NCBI GenBank assembly: GCA_043228905.1
Contig: JBHGNT010000005.1
Coordinates: 16,740,001-16,804,000, forward strand
Source: Azolla caroliniana
Lineage: Eukaryota; Polypodiophyta
Length of the DNA: 64,000 nt
Reading direction: 5' to 3'
A program made the translations under genes and the position numbers. Below, piece after piece: positions 55,576 to 64,000 of the stretch (position 1 is its first letter; every line of letters starts with the position of its first letter). The notes below the pieces were generated by a model. The model was not told the DNA's origin and ran no database searches. It worked only from the letters and a program-made list of their open reading frames with translations.

Positions 55576-57210
55576 GTTGGTATCCGAGCTCATGTTCTAA
55601 TGTTTCTTTTGTTGTGTTTGGTGTTATTGATTGATGGTGATCTATCGATGTGCGGTCGGTGTTGATCCAGACAACGATCAACAAAGAACATCGATAACTC
55701 TTTCCTTCTTCTTTTTTCTATTTTTTCTTCTCCCATCTAATCATGTATATAGTCTATATGTAATTTTTTTCATTAATTCAATGATTTTGTAGTGGTAATT
55801 AATTGGTTGTATAAAACGTTTACATATGTGTATGAGGTCAATACCTCATTTGACATATATTGGATATATGATTAATGTCGTATGCGCACGAGGTTAATGC
55901 CTCAATTGCGTATTACGCTCACATACATATGTTACGTATGCGTATGAGGTCAATACCTTGATTTCGTTGTAAATGATATGCGTTTGGTCTCATATGCGTA
56001 AGAGGTGAATACCTCAATTGCGTATCACGATGAACCCTTATTTTTGGATGTTTCGTGTGTGTAGAGGGTATATGCCTCGATTACGTAGCTCGATTACATC
56101 ATTTCTAGCTATTTGATGTAACAATTTGTTTAATGTATGCATATGTGGTCATGTGTATACGTATTTGATCGTATATATGGGATAAGTAAACATACGTGTA
56201 TATTTGATATTACGTGATTTCTATCAAATGTTGTCCTATCGGAAAAAGGATCTTGGTGGCCGTCCTCACATTTTTGTGAGAATGACGTTTTCACCATCCC
56301 TTTTTCAACAATTTTTTGTTGACATTCCCGTTGGTCATTTCGATATTTCATTACGTAATGAAACAATCATAGCCAGAATGGTGTTGAGTATGTAGGGCTT
56401 AACCCACTTCATGTGAGGTCGCTCCTATGACACACATATCCAACATCCCTCCCTCATTACATGGATACAATGCCACCATGAGATCATTCTTACAAAAGGC
56501 ATTCGTAATGACATAACCATGTGATGGGCCACGTGGGCCTACTACGAAAAGAGGGCTCATTTGGCTTGACCATTAGGTTGCACTTTGGCGTATGCCATCG
56601 TAATTATGAGACTTGAGGTTAGGTAACATACCAACAAAGTTTGTGGTAAACGAGGGGGAAATAAGGACTCTTGACATATATGTTTCTTTTAAAAATACAT
56701 ATATGGGCAAATGCCTTGCATATCTCTTATACGCATGAAACATTAAACATTAAAAAAGAGCAACCTAATTGGTTAGCTCAAGTGTTTAATGGATTTGTTC
56801 TGGAGGTCTTGAGTTGAAATATAACCAAGACCATACAGCATTGTCGATACATATGACTATAACACATGTTTAGATTTGAGGTCTAAGTGCACTTCGGGGT
56901 CCACGTAATAGGACTTAAAGAGCCGAAACCACATATGTGGGCACCGAAACATAGTTTATTGTTAACATTTTTTTCGTGTATAAACTATTCATCACGCGAA
57001 CATACATGGTTGAGCCTCGAGGATCAATATAGAGATCAGGGAAAGACATTTATTTGTCACCCCCATGGTTTTTAAAACACCTTTGTGTTACCATAGTAAC
57101 CTGATCTTGAACCTAATCTCATACGTCTAGAGGGGTATTGACGTGAGATCATGATATCGATTAATGTTTTCCCATGATATGTTTACATCACGACATGACA
57201 TTATGACTAT
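55576..57210 (+). other. Leader of chromovirus F
   Basis: It aligns with the E leader throughout. Hairpin units lie at 55833-55848, 55889-55903, 55945-55960, 56002-56015 and 56064-56078, CTCACATTTTTGTGAG at 56265-56280 and the tRNA-like module at 56761-56825. The join at about 57211 skips the start of gag. Confidence 0.8.
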
Positions 57211-60200
57211 TTGTCTAACCGATTTCTGCAACTTGCCTCTCGAACCGAGGCAACTCAAGCTTTAATGAACCTCCCTAGCAAGAAGTTTTCCTCGCTAGAA
57301 GACTATGCCCACCATGCTAGAACCCAAATCCAAAAATCGGGTCTAGAAGGGGACAATTGGTTAATAGCTTGTTTTGTCAATGGCATCCCCAATTCGGACT
57401 ATCACTTGATAGTGCACGATAAGGATCCAAAATCCTTTGAAGAGGCCGTTGAAATAGTTCTTCGCTATCAACGCACTTCGAAGAAGGACCACAACAAACC
57501 CAACGAGGCGCTCGGGACTAAGCAATTGCAATTCGCTGGGAAATGCAAGACACCCAACGAATTCATGGATCACGATTGTAAGTGACAACATCTTTTTTGC
57601 ATATTCTGCGAAAAGAAGGGTCATACAAAAGAGCAATGTCGAAAGCTCCAACGGAAAGAGCACGCCAACAAAGCTCAAGCTGCAGACCATAAAGGTCAGA
57701 TTCCTAATGTCCTTCAGGTCTATACACATCATTTAAGTAATTGTCAATGTTCTTTCCCTCACTATGTATTGGGTCCCAATGATTTACTACGTGCAAACGG
57801 GTATATCAATGGATCTTCCGTACAATTTTTGTTTGATTCAGGAAGCTCACACAACTTTGTGAATGATTGTTTGGTTCAGATATGGGGAATCCAACCCACC
57901 GTAAGTGATCACACCTATACAGTGCACTTGGAAGATTACAATACATCAACGGGCCAATTCATTCATTAGGAATTTCTATTGATACTTATATAGAGGAAGT
58001 AGACTTCCATGTAATGAATCTTTGTACTACTGATGTAATGCTGGGTTATCCCTAGTTCTATAATAAAAACTCTTCTTTATCTATTGATTTGGTTCATCAT
58101 TCAATAACTTTTGTACTGAATGATTGTACTCATTTTATTCAATGTGTAAAAAAACAATCCCTCTCAATTGTTTCCTCTCCATCAATATCCGAGTTGTCTT
58201 GTTCTACTCTATTTTATTGTGTACTTGATCCAGACATTTATGTTTACAATATCGATAATGTCTCGGTTCAATTAACATATTTTGAACAACAACAACTTGA
58301 TGAAATCTTAAATGATTTTTGTGATGTTTTTCCGAGTGAACTACTAGATGGGTTACCTCCTAAATGTAATATAGACCATCGTATAGATATTGTACCTAGC
58401 GTTGCACCAATAAGTATACCTCCTTATCGCTTAAGTCAATCCGAAGAGGATGAGGTATCTAAGCAACTCAAGAACTATTTACGAATGGGTTATATATGTT
58501 ATAGTAAATCTCCACGGGGTGCACCAGTTCTCTTGGTTAAAAAGAAAGAGAGCACATGGGGTATGTGTATTAATTACCGACGCTTGAATAAAGTGATGAT
58601 CAAGAATTTATATCCATTGCCCCGGGCTGACAATCTAATTGACTATCTCCAGGGAGCTCGGTATTTTACGAAACTTGATCTCCGCACTGGCTACCATCAA
58701 ATTCGTATAAGTGAGGAGGACAATGTTCCAAAAACGGTATTTCGTACGCGCTATGGCCATTATGAGTTTTTGGTTATGCCTTTTGGTTTGACCAATGCTC
58801 CGGCTACATTTCAACAAGAAATGAATGACATTTTCTAAGAACAATTTGGAAAATTTGTCGTTATTTTCTTGGATGATATTTTAGTTTATAGTCGTACATT
58901 ACAAGAACATGCTAAACATGTCCGCTTTGTTTTACAAATAGTTTTATGCGAAGATTTCAAAATGTGAGTTCTTCAAGAAATCAATTACTTATCTTGGACA
59001 TCTCATAACCGAACGAGGAGTTGAAATTGATCCTTCTCGCATCGAGAAAATCAAGCTTTGGCCCACTCTTCGGAATATTCGAGAAGTTCGATCATTCCTT
59101 GGTTTTGTTGTGGTTTTTGCGAAAATCCCTTCGTAATTAATCCCAATTGACAATGTCGTTTACTGATCTTCTAAAAGGTCAAACGTGTAAGTCTACAAAA
59201 CCTATTTTCTGGAATGGTACACTAGACCTCGCCCTTAAGGAACTCAAGTACCTGGTGTGCAAGGCTCCTTCACTTCTTTTACCTGATCCTTCAAAACCTT
59301 TTGAGGTTGAAACCGATGCAAGAAATTATACTATAGGTGTTGTCTTATATCAAGATGGTAAACCAATAGCATTTGAGAGTAAGAAACTTGATTCTACTCA
59401 ATGTCGGTATACCGTTCAAGAAAAGGAGTTATTTGCAATTATACATGCGCTCAAAACATAGCGCCATTATCTTTATGGAAATCGCTTTGTGGTAACTACG
59501 GACCACGAGTTCTTGAAATATTTTTGTGACCAACAAGACTTGAAAGGTCGTAAGGCATGATGGGCTGATCTCATCCAGGACTTTGATTTTTCCATACGAT
59601 ATCGTAAAGGTTCCATGAACATTGTTGCTGATGCGCTAAGTCGCATCCGTGAAGTTAACATGCTTAGCTTCACTGAAATAACATCAGATCTTTATGATCA
59701 GCTTCGGGGAAAGTATCCTAATGACAGTTATTTTGTGAAATACTGAGCAAGAGTTGAGTTTGGAACAGACACCATCACATCCTCAAAGGAATACTTCCAC
59801 ATTGCTAACGTTTTGCTCTACCGTAATGGGAAGGTTTGTGTTCCACATTTGCCTGAGGTCAAAAAGAGAATTCTTTTTTAATGCCATGATGCACCCTCAA
59901 CAGGGCACTCTGGAATATATCGTACACTCGTTCTCATCTCCAATCAATTCTATTGCCCTAAGATGCGCCCTGACATACATAGTTATGTGACTAAATGTCA
60001 CCAATGTCAGGTTAACAAAGTCGAGCGACTTAAAGCCGCAAGACTTTTACATCCCTTGGACATTAATAATAATAAGTGGGAAAGTATATCCATAGATTTT
60101 ATTGTTAGCCTTCCTCGCACCCAAAAAGGCCATGATGCCATCTGGGTTGTGGTTGATAGACTAACTAAAATGGCTAGATTTATTGCTACTAAAACCACGG

Positions 60201-61141
60201 TAATAGCTCATGAATTGGCTTACCAATTCGTTGACGAGTTATTTCGTTTTTATGGGTTACCGATGGATATCGTGAGTGATCAAGATCCAATGTTTACTAG
60301 TGACTTCTGGATGCAAGTCTTTAAGAAGTTAGAAACTACATTGAGCATGAGCTCCACGGATCATCCTCAATCCAATGGACAGACAAAACGAGTAAATCAA
60401 ATTATTGATGAAATACTTCGAGCTTACGTTGGTGCAAAACCAACAAAATGGGAACGTTATCTCCCAATTTTGGAGTTTGCTTATAACAGCTCCAAGCATA
60501 CGTCGATGGGATATAGTCCTTTTATGTTGATGTATGGTTTTCAGCCACGAGCCCTGATTGATGTTAATATACATCATGATGAGTTGTGAAGTACACAAAA
60601 CTTTCTTCAGGATATGCAAGATATGTTGCATATTGCACGAGATAATATAAAAATAGTGCGTTTTTATGATGATCATCATAGGCAACCTCGTGTATTCAAC
60701 CCTGGACAAAAGGTATTTGTACGTGTACCTCACAATTCTAAGACATTGTCTAAGGGTAAGTGCGCTAAGTTAGCCCCACGGTTTTGTGGACCTTTTACAG
60801 TCCTCAAATGCATTGGGTCATCAACATATCATCTCGCTCTTCCCGATGGTGTTGAAATTCACCCAGTTTTTCATGTGAGTCATCTAAAAGAACTTCTAGG
60901 TTCTAGCGACAATACAGTTACAACTAAAACTCTAGTTACTTCTGAAGAATTATCTTCTAAACCACATGTACCAGAAAGAATTCTCGATTTTAAAACAAAA
61001 AAATTACGTACTAAAGAAATCCGAGAATTTAAAATAAAATGGATGGATAAATCAATTAAAGAAGCCACATGGGAACGCGAAGATTCTCTTAGAACTACAT
61101 TTCCTAACTTTTCATTGCAAGAGTGCAATGTTTTAAAGAGG
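57211..61141 (+). pseudogene. Chromovirus F Gag-Pol remnant
   Basis: Colinear with E from its Gag residue region ASRTEA onward; about 500 bp, including the gag start codon, are missing compared with E (48509-49003). Recognisable blocks are: the Gag tail and zinc knuckle [14 protein letters not shown] (after TGA 57583); protease [10 protein letters not shown] (about 57832); RT 58089-58838 with [13 protein letters not shown], a TAA at 58836, then FLDDILVYS out of the first frame; RNase H 59147-59461; integrase 59963-60589; and a chromodomain-like end 60614-61141. More than ten stops or frameshifts make it inactive. A G10 run precedes the PPT. Confidence 0.92.
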
Positions 61142-61153
61142 GGGGGGGGAGTA

Positions 61154-61606
61154 TGTAACGGGCATGACCATATAATATCCCGTGGTGAGAATTTACCATA
61201 GTATTCTTTACACGTGGATAAGTGTGAGGGTTAAACGAGAGTGAAAAGAAGGGGAGGATTACTTTTAATCTTCGGGATTGAGACAACCCATTAGGCCAAG
61301 TGTGAACTTGCCTGGGGCCCTTGGGTATCGCTATAAATAAGAGGCCTAGCTACCCTCATTTCATCATCTTTTTTACTACGTCGAGACTCTATTTCTCGGT
61401 GGTTCAACTCTTGTAGTGACCGCGCCAGCACCATGTACAACTCGACGCCATGACGGTGGTATGGGATGCCGATCGAGGCTTGAGTCCGTCTCGATCCCTT
61501 TGCGCGGGGGTGGTTGGGTGGATTGGCACCCTTCTTTCTCTCTCTCCTTTCTATCTATCTATCTTTTATCCTTATCCTTTGCTTACATTAGTTCATATCT
61601 CTAATA
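61154..61606 (+). repeat. Chromovirus F 3' LTR
   Basis: Starts TGTAACGGGC (one change from the 5' copy), ends CTCTAATA, followed by the TGGGT duplication. Confidence 0.92.
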
Positions 61607-61916
61607 TGGGTGGAAGATCCGTGCTGCTACGAAAGCTACCGAAGACTTGTATGGGGCATGTCCTAACATCCCCATCACGATTGGCGATGTCGAGATAAAT
61701 CAACATTTTTTTGTTCAAGACTTGGCGTCCCAGCCCATCATTCTTGGGCAACCGTACATAACATCATCATGGATGGAAACCAAAGTGTTCGACAATGGTG
61801 CGACATTTGCTCAAGTAAGGAATCTTGATGGGAAGAAGGTCGTATAATTCTTGACTATACGTGCCAACCATGAAAGGAATCGGGATATTCTCGGAGAAGA
61901 TGCTTCATAATTTTAG
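61607..61916 (+). pseudogene. gag: Element D protease-like C-terminal fragment
   Basis: It continues the D gag frame (WKIRAATKATEDLYGACPN, GDVEINQHFFVQD, ILGQPYITSSWMETKV). TAA at 61845 replaces the Gln seen in A and C (SVQFL). The frame ends at TAA 61908 and TAG 61914, where pol begins in the -1 frame. Confidence 0.82.
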
Positions 61917-64000
61917 AGCGGACTACTGAAGCATGGGGCACAAATAGTTCGAGCAATCACAAGTCCCCACAAGAAAGTAGAGCGCGTGGATTGCAAAGAG
62001 AAGCAACATGTGTCACACCAAGTGGTGCATGTAAACTAGTACTACCCAACAAAAAGAATAAGTGTCAGATACAAGACTTCGAGAAGATGCTAGAAGAAGA
62101 AAACATAATAGAAGAAGAAGAATTCGTGACTCATATTATGGAAGAAGCCTCATTTAACGACACCATCGGCGAAATCGAGGAAGTTGTGGACTTGAGCTAT
62201 CTTCACAATCAACACGTGATTTCGATTAACTCCGTCAACATGTATACTATCATCGATGAATACCATCGACACATCTTGATGGAGGAAGCTGAAGTCATGG
62301 CAAAATATAAAACGGTAGATAGGAAGATCAAGCCAGTTGCGGTTCCGCTACCGGAAGATAGTTGGCAAAAGATGAAGGAAGTCGCTAATGATCCAAGCTT
62401 AAGGGATCCGAAGGCAATAGGTCATGTCTTCACCGAAGAGACGAAAAAGAGGCTACGAATTGGAAGGGAGGATTTCCTCCTCCCTGAAGAGGAGCGAATG
62501 TTTCGCGACATGCTTGAGAGACATGGGAAGGCCTTTGCATTTTTCCCAGAAGAAATCGGATGTGTTGATCCAAGGACAATAGAGCCGATGGTAATCTTTA
62601 CGGTGCCGCAAGTGCCTTGGAATTTGAAACCAATACCAGTTCCGAGAGCACACACACCGAAGCTGATCGAGCTCTTAAAGGAGAAGGAGAATATGGGAAT
62701 TCTGGAACCGTCGAAGGCTCCTTATTCTAATAGGTGGTTCCCGGTGTTGAAGAAGGATGGATCATTGCGATTCATCCAAAATCTTCAACTTGTCAACAAG
62801 GTGACAATTTGGAATGTTGGAATCGGTCCAATCGTGGACGAATTTGCCGAAGTGTTTGCGGGCCGGTCCATCTACTCCATTGGTTATCTCTACTCTGGAT
62901 ACGACCAATTCCAGTTAGCAATCGACACTCGTGACATTACAACCATGAGGACTCTGATCAGGCTTGTGTGGATGTGTACCTTACCGCAAGGTGCAACAAA
63001 CTCAGTGGCTCATATGGTGAATGCCATGAACAAGGTTTTGAAGGATTGCATCTCGGACATCACGATGCCATTCTTGGATGATATTCCGATAAAAGGATGT
63101 TCAGATGAGGAGAAGGTTGAATCGAAAAATAAGGAAGGGTGTAGAAAGTTCATTGTAGATCATATGAAAGATTGTGAGAAGGTGCTCCAAAAGCTCGAAG
63201 ATGCGAAATTGACATTTTCAGGAGAAAAATCTGCATTCAGGCAATCAGAGATCTTGGTGGTAGGTCACTTATGTGAGCATACGGCTGGAAGCCTTCACCA
63301 TCCAAGGTTAATGTGATCCAAGACATGAAAGAAGAATGCGTAAACCAAATGGATGTTCGAAGGTTCCTTGGAGCATGCGCGTTTTATCATATCTGGATTC
63401 CGCACTATGCTCATGTCGTCGAGCCATTATATGGATTGCTAAAGAAAAAAATGAAGTTCGAATGGCGAGACAAGCATACAAACGCGATGCAAAGATTGAA
63501 GAAACTAATTCTTGAAGCTCCAACACTAAGGAAGGAAAGCCGATTTATGTGACTATAGATACGAGCCCAACCGGAATCGCGTGGGTCATCAACCAAAAAG
63601 GAGAAGATAATGCGCGGTATGCCATCCGGTTCGGACCAAAGGTTCTCAGCGAACGACACCAAAGATACGCCCAAGTCAAGCGAGAACTTTGGGGTATTGT
63701 GTCTACAGTGAAGATGGACAAAGACTACCTAATCGGGTCGGAAGTGATAATTGAGATAGATTGTCTCCCAATCATCGGCGGAAGACCAGGAGACGCTAAC
63801 CCTCCATGTCTTCAACGAGGACGAGTACAAAGGAGAGTGGTTACTGATCGGAAGATTCTTAAGAACAATGACGACAAATGCTTCATTGACGAAAGAGGAG
63901 GCTCTATCACCGGGTCATTTGAAACAGGTAATATGTCGCATTATGAGAACACTACGTCGAAAAAGGGCACAAAAGCACGCAGTTTTCAAAAAGACACGAC
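61907..64000 (+). pseudogene. pol: Element D Pol: RT, RNase H part (continues past window)
   Basis: The frame from 61907 is open through 63316. It has the linker IGEIEEVVD, RT motifs PYSNRWFPVLKKDGS, LPQGATNSVAHMVN and FLDD (63071-63082). A one-base-type frameshift near 63275 is followed by RRFLGACAFYHIWIPHYAH (63355-63415). RNase H (TIDTSPTGIAWVINQ, about 63548) runs to about 63778. There a deletion joins DCLPIIG to the pre-integrase region (LTLHVFNEDEYKGEWLLIG). The window ends before the integrase. Confidence 0.85.

Larger units (their letters stand above)
55123..61606 (+). mobile_element. Chromovirus F, decayed relative of E, inserted in element D
   Basis: Two 453-bp LTRs (55123-55575, 61154-61606) are flanked by the target duplication TGGGT (55118-55122, 61607-61611). 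The PBS is TGGTATCCGAGC at 55578. Sequence is colinear with E, but gag is N-terminally deleted and pol is full of stops and indels. Confidence 0.93.
39077..64000 (+). mobile_element. Element D, host of two insertions (extends beyond window)
   Basis: Ty3/gypsy relative of A and C. Its own sequence is 39077-40212, 53963-55122 and 61607-64000. Removing element C with one ACGC (40209-40212 / 53963-53966) joins QRR-VIEL codons. Removing element F with one TGGGT (55118-55122 / 61607-61611) joins NHG-WKIR codons. The 3' LTR lies outside the window. Confidence 0.88.

Overview
This 64 kb window looks like plant nuclear DNA dominated by transposable elements. Evidence: spliceosomal GT-AG introns, plant-type Ty3/gypsy and Ty1/copia elements with TATA-containing LTRs, many tandem repeats, and stop codons of the kind produced by cytosine deamination. 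A ParB plus amino-DNA-methyltransferase gene and a DUF7869-type gene suggest a non-flowering land plant (moss, lycophyte or fern). That placement is inference, and no single-copy marker gene is present. No rRNA, bona fide tRNA, CRISPR or clearly intact cellular gene was found.

Left third (1-18592): a decayed gene for a ParB-like domain fused to a permuted (motif IV before motif I) N4/N6 DNA methyltransferase. It is split by two insertions. The first (2259-12326) is an inverted pair of related Ty3/gypsy elements: element A, with gag and pol, and element B, a gag-only derivative carrying a novel repeat-rich protein. The second (12777-18451) is a very young, open-frame chromovirus with 5-bp target duplications (CTCGT) and a probable self-priming PBS.

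Middle (18593-35035): three further decayed genes. They are a basic/coiled-coil/RING-like gene followed by an acidic repeat gene (+), a DDE-transposase-like gene with a large intron built of about 146-bp tandem repeats (-), and a DUF7869 gene (+). A 37-bp near-identical direct repeat flanks this 15-kb block. Together with the methyltransferase, the set could be the remains of one or more large DNA transposons, which is a hypothesis. The palindrome TTAGTACTAA is strikingly common here and in the young chromovirus.

Right part (35037-64000): a rearranged Ty1/copia remnant, then a nest of LTR elements. Element D (39077 to beyond the window) contains element C (40213-53962, TSD ACGC). C's 3' LTR contains chromovirus E (46380-53427, TSD CTAGG, intact 1.5-k-residue frame). 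D also contains chromovirus F (55123-61606, TSD TGGGT, a decayed relative of E). Each boundary can be read because removing the insert restores the host element's frame.

A, B, C and D form one divergent Ty3/gypsy family. It has an unusual non-iMet PBS, an altered protease motif (DHGS-like), an FLDD reverse transcriptase with a fungal-looking LPQG-TNSVA signature, and a gag/pol junction with a conserved -1 offset at TTTTA(A/G). E and F share a long leader with an array of GAGGT-N4-ACCTC hairpins. Several unrelated LTR families carry tRNA-like A-box/B-box modules, mostly antisense near the 5' end of the LTR.
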